This document shows positions 40,224-48,376 of a stretch of 50,937 nucleotides of DNA, piece after piece (positions within the stretch are counted from its first letter, which is position 1; each line of letters starts with the position of its first letter). The notes below the pieces were generated by a model, which worked only from the letters and a program-made list of their open reading frames with translations, was not told the DNA's origin and made no database searches. The translations under genes were made by a program, and so were the position numbers. Origin of the DNA: a virus; the IMG/VR virus record IMGVR_UViG_3300042260_000490, positions 1-50,937 of that record; one strand, written 5' to 3'.

Positions 40224-40935
40224 TGATTGTTTCGTTGTATTCCAAATATGCATCTAATAACGCATCTACCACTGGGTGTCTGTGGTTCATTAGTAGAGTT
40301 TGGGAATCCATATCTTTGATTTTCTTAGCAGCAGTTACTAAAAACTTAAATCCGCTATCTCCTTTATATTTCAAATCTACTTGTTGTGAATCACCACATA
40401 CTACCATCTTACTTCTCAATCCTAAACGAGATGTAATCATTTCCATTTGGTCATTCGTGCAGTTTTGTGCCTCATCAACAATAATGAATGAATCTAAAAA
40501 AGTTCTACCTCTCATAAACGCAAGAGGAACAATTTCTACTTGACCACTTTCTAAAATCTTATCAATTTTTTCTTTGTTATATAATTGATAGAAGTTGGAA
40601 TAGACGGGTTGCATCCATGGCTCCATTTTTTCCCTAAGGTCACCAGGTAAGAATCCAATTTCTTCTTTACTTACCGTAGGTCTTGTGATAATGATTTTAT
40701 TAACTGTCTTTTTAAATAACATATCTAATGCTACCTGACATGCTAGAAGAGTTTTACCACTTCCGGCTTTACCACTTAGGATTGTTATGGCGTTATTTAA
40801 AATCTTTTCTTTTGCTAATTTCTGCTCCTCATTTAATTGTATTTGAAATTTAATTGGAGCTTTTGGTCTTTGAGTTTTCTCATCTTGTATGTGTTGAGTT
40901 AACTCTTTGTGCTTTGCTGATTGATTATCTGCCAT
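40210..40935 (-). CDS. phoH: PhoH-like P-loop ATPase
   Basis: 241 aa. Walker A GKAGSGKT (55-62), KIIITRPTVSKEEIGFLPGDL, DSFIIVDEAQNCT (Walker B) and VVCGDSQQVDL are all present. PhoH is common in marine and T4-like phages; it is predicted to be an RNA helicase/ATPase linked to RNA turnover. Confidence 0.94.
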   Translation of the reverse strand: MADNQSAKHKELTQHIQDEKTQRPKAPIKFQIQLNEEQKLAKEKILNNAITILSGKAGSGKTLLACQVALDMLFKKTVNKIIITRPTVSKEEIGFLPGDLREKMEPWMQPVYSNFYQLYNKEKIDKILESGQVEIVPLAFMRGRTFLDSFIIVDEAQNCTNDQMEMITSRLGLRSKMVVCGDSQQVDLKYKGDSGFKFLVTAAKKIKDMDSQTLLMNHRHPVVDALLDAYLEYNETINAKK

Positions 40936-40958
40936 AAACTAAATTTGTATAAATTATT

Positions 40959-40976
40959 TAAGGGTTATCCCTCTTA
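40959..40976 (-). terminator. Weak hairpin between the 119-aa gene and phoH
   Basis: TAAGAGGG-ATAA-CCCTTA on the minus strand can form a short bulged stem followed by an AT-rich but not T-rich tail. It may only attenuate transcription. Confidence 0.3.
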
Positions 40977-40985
40977 GCATATATA

Positions 40986-41345
40986 TTAAATTAAAGTTTT
41001 TTTATTCTTAAATCTTGGAATACTTTGTTTAGAATTATTTAAATTTTGTTTAAATTCTTCAATTCTAGAACAAAATTCATAATTTTCTTTTTTAATAAAC
41101 CAATCTAAACAATGATTTAAGACTACTTCATAATCTTTTTTTTCGATTACAACTACCGAAGATGCATTGGTATGAACTACAAATGCAATTGATTCCTTTT
41201 TTTGAAGTATTGCGGTGTTAATATTTAACGCGATTTGATCAAATACTTCATTTCCATTTTTGTTAAGAAAATTCTGAACAAATGGATTATCAATTGGATT
41301 TAGATATTTCTCCCAACCTACGGTTGTAAATGTTCTACCTCTCAT
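40986..41345 (-). CDS. Hypothetical protein, probably structural-region associated
   Basis: 119 aa. MRGRTFTTVGWEKYLNPIDNP, ESIAFVVHTNASSVVVIEKKDYE and a Lys/Asn-rich C-terminus. AGGAGA precedes the ATG, as at several late genes. It follows the 420-aa structural-like gene. Not recognised. Confidence 0.55.
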   Translation of the reverse strand: MRGRTFTTVGWEKYLNPIDNPFVQNFLNKNGNEVFDQIALNINTAILQKKESIAFVVHTNASSVVVIEKKDYEVVLNHCLDWFIKKENYEFCSRIEEFKQNLNNSKQSIPRFKNKKTLI

Positions 41346-41364
41346 AGTATTCTCCTGTTTTTAA

Positions 41365-42627
41365 TTAATACGTTATTTTAATATTAAACTTATCCACTGC
41401 ATTGGTTCTAAACCAACGAGTTCCATTACCAACATTAATTGCGTATGCGTAATCAGATTTTCTAACCGTTCCGTTTGAATCACCTTCACCAACTGCCATA
41501 GATAGAATTATTTTAAGAGCAGAGTTAACATCTGATGCAGTGTAAACACATTTCATTTGTTTTCCAGTCTCAACCATTAATTCTTTCCACGCCGATTCAT
41601 CTGATTTTTTCTCATTATCAAAAACTTTATTTATACTTTGGAATGCGGCTCTATCGTTTTCTCTTTGTATAATCGTTGCCCAATACTTACCTTCTGCCGA
41701 ATAATTTTTACCCAATACATCTCCTAGCGTTTTACCTAAGTAAGACCCCGCAACTGCTGCTCCTGCAATAGCACCACCGGTTAATAAAGCACCAACTCCT
41801 AATGCTGCGATACCACCTGTCAATACCGTTAATGCAACACCAGCAATTCCACCTAAGACAAGTCCCAATGTTCCACCAAATGGTTTATATAATGTTCTAC
41901 CGGGTGGAGTTGGGATATTTGCCATTATCCTAACTAATTCTTCTACTGGATTTAATTGTGTTTGTGATGGTTTATCAATACTAACCACTACTTCTTTTGG
42001 TAGGGTTAAATCATATTTCTCTATGAGAATATCTGCACCATATCCTTCTGGATCTGGATTACCATTTATCATAGCATCATATTCATCTTTAGCACCCAAA
42101 GCATAATCTCCTGCTGGATTGTGAAAGATTCTCCATCTACCCAAATCGGTAACGGGTCTAAGTTCAATATCATTCGCATCTTTAGACACTAACCAATCGA
42201 TATGTTTACAAATTCGTTCTTCAGTATCAATCGATTCAATTACTTCAACTTCACAATATGCTTCGGTAATTCTAAATTTATTTTTGGTTTTATATTTTTC
42301 TAAAAAATTATAATCCAATTTAACCATTGGCACTGTTATCATATTGAAGAACGGATTCGTTTCTTCATACGCAGTTTTTAAGGTATCGTAAAATGGTTGT
42401 GAGGTATAAAAACGACCAGGATTTAATTCTACTATAAATTCAAAAGTAGTTCCTAATATTGGGGTAATGTTTTTATAATCGGTAATTGGGTAATCTGCAA
42501 AGTTTTTTGAGTATTTACCCAATAATCTAAATGAAGTTTGAGTTTTTTCAGTCAATGCAGATTTACGCATACCCAACTCATCCGCTGGATATCGATTTGT
42601 TATCTTATCTAATGACTTATATTCCAT
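41365..42627 (-). CDS. Probable virion protein with central Gly/Ala hydrophobic segment
   Basis: 420 aa. The N-terminal half is soluble (FEFIVELNPGRFYTSQPFY, RWRIFHNPAGDYALGA). Residues about 250-305 are Gly/Ala/Leu-rich (LGLVLGGIAGVALTVLTGGI, ALLTGGAIAGAAVAGSYLG) and may insert in membranes, like a tail or ejected virion protein. A late-type TATATTTATA motif ends only 3 nt before the ATG, so the motif may be chance or the true start may be a later Met (residue 20). Confidence 0.55.
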   Translation of the reverse strand: MEYKSLDKITNRYPADELGMRKSALTEKTQTSFRLLGKYSKNFADYPITDYKNITPILGTTFEFIVELNPGRFYTSQPFYDTLKTAYEETNPFFNMITVPMVKLDYNFLEKYKTKNKFRITEAYCEVEVIESIDTEERICKHIDWLVSKDANDIELRPVTDLGRWRIFHNPAGDYALGAKDEYDAMINGNPDPEGYGADILIEKYDLTLPKEVVVSIDKPSQTQLNPVEELVRIMANIPTPPGRTLYKPFGGTLGLVLGGIAGVALTVLTGGIAALGVGALLTGGAIAGAAVAGSYLGKTLGDVLGKNYSAEGKYWATIIQRENDRAAFQSINKVFDNEKKSDESAWKELMVETGKQMKCVYTASDVNSALKIILSMAVGEGDSNGTVRKSDYAYAINVGNGTRWFRTNAVDKFNIKITY

Positions 42628-42672
42628 ACCTATAAATATAAAAAAGTGGATTTATTAATCCCATATTTATAT

Positions 42673-42837
42673 TTATTTAACCCATTCCTCATATGCAAGT
42701 TGATACGATTCAACTGGTGCATATCCTTCTTCTAATAATCTTTTAGCATACATCTCAACTTCTCCTTTCAATCCTACCGAATTTGCTTCGGTTAATATCA
42801 ATTCGATTTCAATATATTCTTCTAATGAAAATATCAT
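42673..42837 (-). CDS. 54-aa acidic hypothetical protein
   Basis: Starts MIFSLEEYIEIELILTEANS and ends SYQLAYEEWVK; helical and acidic. It lies 3 nt after the dCMP deaminase gene. Not recognised. Confidence 0.58.
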   Translation of the reverse strand: MIFSLEEYIEIELILTEANSVGLKGEVEMYAKRLLEEGYAPVESYQLAYEEWVK

Positions 42838-42840
42838 AAT

Positions 42841-43296
42841 TTATTTGTTTATCTCATCATAGAAACAAATTTTAACATCTGCTTCTAATAACATTTCTTT
42901 ACTACGTTTAAAAGATTCTACATAAGATGTAGATTTATCATCGGTATCAATTCTATCACAATAGATAGTAGTTATACCCGCGTTAATTATACCTCTTGCA
43001 CAATCTGCACATGGAAACCAATGACTTAGATACATCGTTGTTCCTTTAGTAGAAACTCCAATTCGTGCTGCGTTATAAATTGCATTACGTTCTGCGTGTT
43101 CAAACCAAAAATACTTTTCAGGTCTTTCTTGTCTTTCTAAGTTAGTATCATCAATTCCTCTTGGAAATGAGTTATAACCCGTTGAAACAATTTCATTATC
43201 ATTACCAACAATTATTGCACCAATTTGAGTTTTTGAATCTTTCGATTTTAACTTTACATTATTTGCAAGATTTCTAAAATAATCTACCCAATTCAT
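42841..43296 (-). CDS. dCMP deaminase
   Basis: 151 aa. Zinc-site motifs HAERNA (H67, catalytic E69) and PCADC (C96, C99) are intact. It turns dCMP into dUMP, feeding the thymidylate synthase encoded in the same genome, which suits an AT-rich phage. Confidence 0.93.
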   Translation of the reverse strand: MNWVDYFRNLANNVKLKSKDSKTQIGAIIVGNDNEIVSTGYNSFPRGIDDTNLERQERPEKYFWFEHAERNAIYNAARIGVSTKGTTMYLSHWFPCADCARGIINAGITTIYCDRIDTDDKSTSYVESFKRSKEMLLEADVKICFYDEINK

Positions 43297-43299
43297 ATA

Positions 43300-43518
43300 T
43301 TATTCATCATTTAGTGTTTCTTCGATTATTTCAGCTTCTGCTATTTTATTACAAAACATATAAATACCTTCGTGTCCTACTTTAAAGGCAGTATCACAAT
43401 TTAACCATTCTTTAATATGGGTTACATTGGTTACTCGTTCAATTGGGTAATCTGCAATGATTTCATATAAACTACCATTGATTTCACGTAATGGTCTTCT
43501 ATTAAATGGATATCTCAT
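43300..43518 (-). CDS. Small hypothetical protein
   Basis: 72 aa: MRYPFNRRPLREINGSLYEI, HIKEWLNCDTAFKVGHEGIYMF and an acidic end. Lies in the nucleotide-metabolism run between dCMP deaminase and a membrane protein. Confidence 0.55.
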   Translation of the reverse strand: MRYPFNRRPLREINGSLYEIIADYPIERVTNVTHIKEWLNCDTAFKVGHEGIYMFCNKIAEAEIIEETLNDE

Positions 43519-43520
43519 TT

Positions 43521-43715
43521 TTACTCTTCATCATTTGGTTCATTATACGAATCGATACCTGATTTCATTGTTATTCCTAACATCACCAATCCCCATGATT
43601 CTAACCAAGTAAAATGATTATATGGAAAGTATGTAACACCTACCGAATAAATTATTGTTGCAATAAAAGCAAACAACCCAACTCCAATACACCAATTAAA
43701 CATTTCTTGTTTCAT
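43521..43715 (-). CDS. Small two-TM membrane protein
   Basis: 64 aa with hydrophobic helices at about 8-28 and 37-52 and an acidic C-terminus (YNEPNDEE). Envelope location inferred; function unknown. Confidence 0.58.
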   Translation of the reverse strand: MKQEMFNWCIGVGLFAFIATIIYSVGVTYFPYNHFTWLESWGLVMLGITMKSGIDSYNEPNDEE

Positions 43716-43725
43716 AATTTTATTT

Positions 43726-44292
43726 TTATTGTTTGTAGTTTTCTGGGTTCTGTTTCATATCTTCAATCATATCGGTATGACACTGGAAATGCATTCCTAA
43801 AATGGAACGGAGTTCTTCAAAATATTGATCTCTAACTTCATCATCTTCCCAAATTTGATCAACTTCATATTCACCCATATCAATACCTTCGTTATCATCA
43901 TATTCTTCTGATGTATAATATACTCCAGCAAAGTTATATGCTTCATCTTCGTAAGTATTATGAACCACTACATCGGATTTTATAGTTCGTAGATTTCGTG
44001 CTAATTTACCTACCCACTCATTTACAGCATCCCATGCAGATGTAATTTGAATAGTGATATCTTCAATATCATCATCTTCAATATGACCATATAACCACTT
44101 AGCACCACAATTATCTAAATACCATTCTCTATCATATTCCAACGGAGTTTCATCTCCATATACTCTTTGAGCAAGGTCTTCCGTTTGAACATCGTATCGT
44201 CCTTCTTCCTTTTCGAAAATTCGTTTTACTTCATTTAAAACGTTTTCATCTGCATTTAAAATATGGATGAAATTTTCTACATGATTTGCCAT
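43726..44292 (-). CDS. Ferredoxin-like fold protein (DUF1281/YubB-like, tentative)
   Basis: 188 aa. ANHVENFIHILNADENV at the N-terminus and CGAKWLYGHIEDDD with ITSAWDAVNEWVGKLARNL resemble the YubB ferredoxin-like domain found in plasmid and phage proteins. The C-terminus is acidic. Such domains are of unknown function. Confidence 0.55.
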   Translation of the reverse strand: MANHVENFIHILNADENVLNEVKRIFEKEEGRYDVQTEDLAQRVYGDETPLEYDREWYLDNCGAKWLYGHIEDDDIEDITIQITSAWDAVNEWVGKLARNLRTIKSDVVVHNTYEDEAYNFAGVYYTSEEYDDNEGIDMGEYEVDQIWEDDEVRDQYFEELRSILGMHFQCHTDMIEDMKQNPENYKQ

Positions 44293-44304
44293 AACTTTTT
44301 TGTA

Positions 44305-44487
44305 TTATAATGAGTGACCTAATTTTTTATTTATTGAAACCATATGTTTACAAGGTGTAAATCTACGGAAACTTCTTGCTTCACAACTACAATTTGTGAT
44401 TTTCCAATCGGTGACGGTTACGTCGTAGTATTTTAACTTACCTGTCTTTTTGTCACGCGAACCCATTTCTCTGTATTTCCAAGTCAT
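44305..44487 (-). CDS. Stand-alone SWIM-type zinc finger protein
   Basis: 60 aa. CSCEARSFRRFTPCKHMVSI is a SWIM zinc finger, CxC...CxH, within a protein that is little longer than the finger itself. It may bind DNA or partner proteins. First gene after a host-type promoter. Confidence 0.72.
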   Translation of the reverse strand: MTWKYREMGSRDKKTGKLKYYDVTVTDWKITNCSCEARSFRRFTPCKHMVSINKKLGHSL

Positions 44488-44514
44488 ATCTTTTATGTTT
44501 TAAATCTTATACTA

Positions 44515-44546
44515 CAAATATACAAAAAAGATTTGACATATCCAAA
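44515..44546 (-). promoter_or_regulatory. Bacteroidota-type promoter
   Basis: TTTG, 20 nt, TATATTTG on the coding strand, directly after the stop of the membrane protein gene. It drives the SWIM/YubB-like/dCMP deaminase run. Confidence 0.8.
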
Positions 44547-44888
44547 TTATTTCCAAAAAATTTGAATACATAAAATAGTGCATGCTAATATTAAACAAAC
44601 TAATGTTTTAATTGTGATGGGTTCTTTGAACAAAATCATACTCATAGTTACGAATATAATAATACCGATTCCAAACCCGATAAGACGCGATGGCCATAAT
44701 TGACCATCAAATGCTTGAACAAAATTATCTACTGATTTAACATAAAACCAAGTAGATGGTATTGCAGTTAATAAAAGAATGATTGGATATTTTTCATACC
44801 AACCATATTTCACATTACCTTGCATTTGAAGGAAAGACATTATCTGTCCTAATGTGGCGAAAATAATACCTATTAGTAATTTACTCAT
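44547..44888 (-). CDS. Four-TM membrane protein, DMT/EamA-like
   Basis: 113 aa with four hydrophobic helices, including IIPL-like ILLLTAIPSTWFYVKS and IGFGIGIIIFVTMSMILFKEPITIK; the last, with FKEP, is typical of drug/metabolite transporter half-units. The substrate is unknown. Confidence 0.65.
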   Translation of the reverse strand: MSKLLIGIIFATLGQIMSFLQMQGNVKYGWYEKYPIILLLTAIPSTWFYVKSVDNFVQAFDGQLWPSRLIGFGIGIIIFVTMSMILFKEPITIKTLVCLILACTILCIQIFWK

Positions 44889-45133
44889 TAGTTCATATTA
44901 TACCACGCGAATACTTTTTCATGTAGATTCAGACCGGGGTATTTGGTATCCCATTTCAAATCTAAAAGCGTGTTTTGGATTAATTCTTCAAAGGACATTG
45001 TTGTCACTCCAAATTGTTCGGTGATTACTTTATAAGATTCAATTAAAATATTTCGTTGAATTTCATCAACTTTCATATTTAATTTATCAGCCCAATGCTG
45101 AATTATAATATCATACTCAAAATCATACATCAT
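44888..45133 (-). CDS. Hypothetical protein
   Basis: 81 aa, helical and acidic: HWADKLNMKVDEIQRNILIES and MSFEELIQNTLLDLKWDT. It overlaps the transporter-like gene by 1 nt. Not recognised. Confidence 0.52.
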   Translation of the reverse strand: MMYDFEYDIIIQHWADKLNMKVDEIQRNILIESYKVITEQFGVTTMSFEELIQNTLLDLKWDTKYPGLNLHEKVFAWYNMN

Positions 45134-45363
45134 ATAAATTTTTTAAATGGGTGTAATTCTTTTTGTTTTCTTTCAAATCTTTCAACCATTTCTGACATAG
45201 TATCATGCTTTAACCAATTACTATCCCATTCGATTGATTCTAAATATAGTTTCCAATCTCTATTATAAATTCCATGAAACGTATTTACCATTATTTCAAA
45301 TGGGGATTTAGAATTTTTATAATATAAATCTTGTTCTAAATCATACGGATCATCATAATCCAT
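45130..45363 (-). CDS. Hypothetical protein
   Basis: 77 aa, aromatic and acidic at the start (MDYDDPYDLEQDLYYKNS), with FHGIYNRDWKLYLESIEWDS. Overlaps its neighbours by 4 and 11 nt. Not recognised. Confidence 0.52.
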   Translation of the reverse strand: MDYDDPYDLEQDLYYKNSKSPFEIMVNTFHGIYNRDWKLYLESIEWDSNWLKHDTMSEMVERFERKQKELHPFKKFI

Positions 45364-45613
45364 CTACCTCTACTTTAGTGCTTGGAACTTTTATCTTAGT
45401 TACAGATTCATCACCTTTAAATATTAAATATGATTGTTCGTGCATTAAACAAGCTGTTTTATCATTATCATCGATATGAACTGATACAATCCCAACTTCA
45501 TTTGCATAAAGATTATCACCATCACCATCATAATATTCTCTATGAGTTAGTTGATACTCATCAAACTCAACGGGTAATGAGTTTATCCATTTTCTAAATT
45601 CTTTTATATTCAT
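45353..45613 (-). CDS. Hypothetical protein with Asp/Gly loop
   Basis: 86 aa. MNIKEFRKWINSLPVEFDEYQ, HREYYDGDGDNLYANEVGIVSVHI; the DGDGD stretch looks like a turn rather than a full EF-hand. Not recognised. Confidence 0.55.
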   Translation of the reverse strand: MNIKEFRKWINSLPVEFDEYQLTHREYYDGDGDNLYANEVGIVSVHIDDNDKTACLMHEQSYLIFKGDESVTKIKVPSTKVEVDGL

Positions 45614-46059
45614 ATTTTTTTATTTAAAGTTTCAATAAATCCTTCCATAAATTTCTTCAATTGTTCGTTTGGTTCTTTACCATTTTCCATTTCAGAAATT
45701 TCTCGTTGGAAGCGTTCACCTACCCTTTCAAACTTTTCACCTTTAACATCTTCAAAGAAATCAACTACATTTTGTGGTGCTTTGAATTCAATATAAGCGT
45801 AGGTAGAATCATAATCATCATCGTAATCAGTTAGATATAGTGGATGTTGTTCCAATGCTTCAAATACATCCTCATAATCTTCTCGATTACCACCACCATT
45901 ACGGGTATATAGGATTACCTTTGGTTCACTACCTTCTTCGTTTTCAAAGTAAATATCCCTAAATCTACCGGTTGGATATTTTTCAGTTTCCAATTCTAAC
46001 GCCCCGATTAAAAATCCACTTGCTGGATTTGTTCCAAATAACATATTATATAAACTCAT
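45610..46059 (-). CDS. Conserved phage hypothetical protein
   Basis: 149 aa. MSLYNMLFGTNPASGFLIGAL, YPTGRFRDIYFE and ILYTRNGGGNREDYEDVFEAL recur in small-gene regions of large phages. The acidic middle has LYLTDYDDDYDSTYAYIEFKAP. Its function is unknown. Confidence 0.6.
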   Translation of the reverse strand: MSLYNMLFGTNPASGFLIGALELETEKYPTGRFRDIYFENEEGSEPKVILYTRNGGGNREDYEDVFEALEQHPLYLTDYDDDYDSTYAYIEFKAPQNVVDFFEDVKGEKFERVGERFQREISEMENGKEPNEQLKKFMEGFIETLNKKI

Positions 46060-46088
46060 AGTTTTAAATTTTAAATTTTTAATTAATT

Positions 46089-46379
46089 TTACAAATATTC
46101 AGGTCCTGTCCATTTATATCTTGCAGTTCCATCAAAGATATTTCCTCTACTATGTTTGGCTGGAGCTCTCCAACTTGCAGGTTTCATTAAATCACCTTTC
46201 TTAACTGGGAATCCTTGAAACTCACCATCATACATACAAACAAATCCCCAAACCATATTTCCGTTTTGTATTTTAATGAATTTAGAACCTTTCTTAGCAA
46301 CTAAAGGTGACCAACTATATACAACGCCTTCAAATTCTCCATTAACTTTGTCTAACCAAATTTCAAATTGAGTTTTCAT
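46089..46379 (-). CDS. Conserved phage hypothetical protein
   Basis: 96 aa, beta-rich and basic: FIKIQNGNMVWGFVCMYDGEF and MKPASWRAPAKHSRGNIFDGTARYKWTGPEY. It is first in the unit after the promoter at 46.4 kb. Function unknown. Confidence 0.58.
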   Translation of the reverse strand: MKTQFEIWLDKVNGEFEGVVYSWSPLVAKKGSKFIKIQNGNMVWGFVCMYDGEFQGFPVKKGDLMKPASWRAPAKHSRGNIFDGTARYKWTGPEYL

Positions 46380-46396
46380 ATATTTTATATTTTATC

Positions 46397-46416
46397 GTTT
46401 ATCTCTTATTACTTAG
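46397..46416 (-). repeat. Conserved 20-nt leader downstream of a host-type promoter
   Basis: Identical on the coding strand to 38686-38705, in the same position relative to the -7 box. Confidence 0.75.
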
Positions 46417-46448
46417 CTAATATACAACACTTTTTTCAATTTTCCAAA
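46417..46448 (-). promoter_or_regulatory. Bacteroidota-type promoter
   Basis: TTTG, 20 nt, TATATTAG on the coding strand, 37 nt before the 96-aa gene and right after a terminator. Confidence 0.75.
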
Positions 46449-46479
46449 CATTTTTTCACTTATTTTTGGATAAAAAATA

Positions 46480-46502
46480 AACCCATTGAGTTTCAATGGG
46501 TT
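46480..46502 (-). terminator. Rho-independent terminator
   Basis: Stem AACCCATTGA/TCAATGGGTT with a 3-nt loop and an ATTTTTTA-type tail in the minus direction. It ends the radical SAM transcript. Confidence 0.88.
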
Positions 46503-46513
46503 ATATCTTACAT

Positions 46514-48283
46514 TTATATTAATTTACGAATGGGTTCGGTATCGTTGGATTTGTTGAAAAATTTACTTATCATCTCTGGTCTTTTACAATCATCAATATT
46601 GTAAATATCACCAGTTTCAGTATATTTTTGATCTTTTAAATCATAATATAGTCCTCTATTATAAACAGAATGTGGTATTCCAATTTCTTTAAATACTGCT
46701 TCAATTCTATTAATTCTATCCAATCGTTCTTCGGCAGTATTATAATTTGTATTAAAATTAACCGTATTATGGTATTGTAAATAATTTCCTTCCTCTACCC
46801 ATTTGTTTCGTAGAGTAGCATGAATAAGAAACCCAGAGCATGTTAGTATTGATGACATACAATCTTGATACTCTTTTACAAAATCAACTGTCTTTTGAAA
46901 ATCTTCTTCAGTTTCGTTTAAATAACCAATAATTAATTGCATTGCAAAATTCATTGGTTGTTCGTTTTCTTTATTAATGATTCTAACATTTTCAAAAATT
47001 TCTCTAACACCATCCATTTTAGGATATTTCTTCATATGTCTTAAAACTGGTTCTGATGCAGATTCAAATCCGGTAATCATCGCTACTAATCCAGCTTTTC
47101 TATATAATCGCATCGTTTCCAAATCACGCATTGGAGTTTGTAATCTGACGTTTCCACCAAAGGTAATACCATATCTATCTGGATATTGACCGGTTAACAT
47201 ATCTGCCCAACCTTTTTCAATAATAGTTTCGCAGAATTTTTTCAACCATCTTGGATCACCATTAATAATACTATCGTGACAGAAGAAGTGGTAACGACCT
47301 TTATTAATCCAATGTTCCATTTCTTCGATGACAGTTTCCAATTTACGATAACGGAATACTGGAATAAATTCAGGTACTGAGCAGAATGTGCATCTATAAG
47401 GACATCCCCTACTTAATACAAGTGGAACATTATATTGATATGTAGTCTTATAATAATAATTATCTTCCAATGAAGTATAATCTGGAAATGGTAAAATATC
47501 CATATCAACACTTTCACGTACCAGATTATGAACCAACTTACCTTGTGAATTTCTCCAGATAATCCCCTTTATTGTTTTTAAGGATTCTTCAGACATATCG
47601 GATTTCAATATTTCAACAAAAGTAATCTCACCATCACCTTTTACAAAAATATCAATAAACTTATATTTTTCAGTTGTATATTCTTTGTTAGGTAAAACTC
47701 CAAAATCTAAAACCTCAATGCCATTACCACCCATCAAAATTTTAATATGAGGATATCGTTCTTTAACTTTTCTAGCAATTGCAAGAGATGCATCGATGTT
47801 CCCATCAATAATACTTAATCCAAAAAATGCAGGATTTGTTTTTTCGATATATTTGAAGACAAACCCTTCAATCATATCGTTCATTTCTTTGAACTCATAT
47901 AAACGTTCATATTGACCCTGCATTGCATAGGTGTTGAACATATTGAAGAATTCTGATTGTTTATCGGGCGGGTGTAAATAAAAGTAATCGATTACTGGAT
48001 CTATAATTGCAACATTCAAATCTGAATGGAATTTATCAATATACGATTTCAACGCAACAATACCGGCATAATAACCAGATTCATTGATGTTTGGTGCTTG
48101 CATTAATAAACAATCTTGCTCACCCAATGAATCGTATTGAAAGGTGTGAGTTATTTCTTGAGTATTATTTAAAACATGGGAATGCTTTAGGTAATTAGTT
48201 AAATCAATTTTAACATCAACCAATGGAACATCACTTTCTATTTGTTGAAGAATTCGTTTTTCTACTTTTGAAATATCATCCAT
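46514..48283 (-). CDS. Radical SAM protein with B12-binding-type N-terminal domain
   Basis: 589 aa. The N-terminal Rossmann-like part (about 55-220) includes GYYAGIVALKSYID, IVIIDP-like strands and ILMGGNGIEVL. The radical SAM domain has LSRGCPYRCTFCSV with C294, C298 and C301 for the 4Fe-4S cluster and FHCDS-like segments after it. The usual DxHxxG cobalamin motif is missing (SIIDGNIDAS), so B12 binding is uncertain. It may methylate or otherwise modify an unknown substrate. It is preceded by a pyrimidine-rich leader. Confidence 0.85.
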   Translation of the reverse strand: MDDISKVEKRILQQIESDVPLVDVKIDLTNYLKHSHVLNNTQEITHTFQYDSLGEQDCLLMQAPNINESGYYAGIVALKSYIDKFHSDLNVAIIDPVIDYFYLHPPDKQSEFFNMFNTYAMQGQYERLYEFKEMNDMIEGFVFKYIEKTNPAFFGLSIIDGNIDASLAIARKVKERYPHIKILMGGNGIEVLDFGVLPNKEYTTEKYKFIDIFVKGDGEITFVEILKSDMSEESLKTIKGIIWRNSQGKLVHNLVRESVDMDILPFPDYTSLEDNYYYKTTYQYNVPLVLSRGCPYRCTFCSVPEFIPVFRYRKLETVIEEMEHWINKGRYHFFCHDSIINGDPRWLKKFCETIIEKGWADMLTGQYPDRYGITFGGNVRLQTPMRDLETMRLYRKAGLVAMITGFESASEPVLRHMKKYPKMDGVREIFENVRIINKENEQPMNFAMQLIIGYLNETEEDFQKTVDFVKEYQDCMSSILTCSGFLIHATLRNKWVEEGNYLQYHNTVNFNTNYNTAEERLDRINRIEAVFKEIGIPHSVYNRGLYYDLKDQKYTETGDIYNIDDCKRPEMISKFFNKSNDTEPIRKLI

Positions 48284-48304
48284 TTATTATTTTTTTAAAA
48301 TCGC

Positions 48305-48342
48305 TATAGTTATATAAGCTATATATGGGGGAGGGGGGAAAA
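48305..48342. other. Purine/pyrimidine tract and small inverted repeat before the radical SAM gene
   Basis: The plus strand has GGGGGAGGGGGGAAAAG, so the transcript has CCCCCCTCCCCC, an outlier in this AT-rich genome. Next to it TATAG...CTATA forms a small inverted repeat. It lies in the 93-bp leader region of the radical SAM gene; function unknown. Confidence 0.5.
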
Positions 48343-48376
48343 GTAAAAAGAAACTGAACAACCCTTAACTGATAAG

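Noticed and set aside
42631-42640. TATAAATATA next to the 420-aa virion gene as a late promoter
   Set aside because: It ends only 3 nt before the ATG, which would put the transcript start inside the gene; not listed as a promoter unless the true start is a later Met.
48327-48338. G-quadruplex at the GGGGGAGGGGGG tract
   Set aside because: Only two G-runs are present close together, not the four needed for an intramolecular quadruplex; noted only as an unusual tract.
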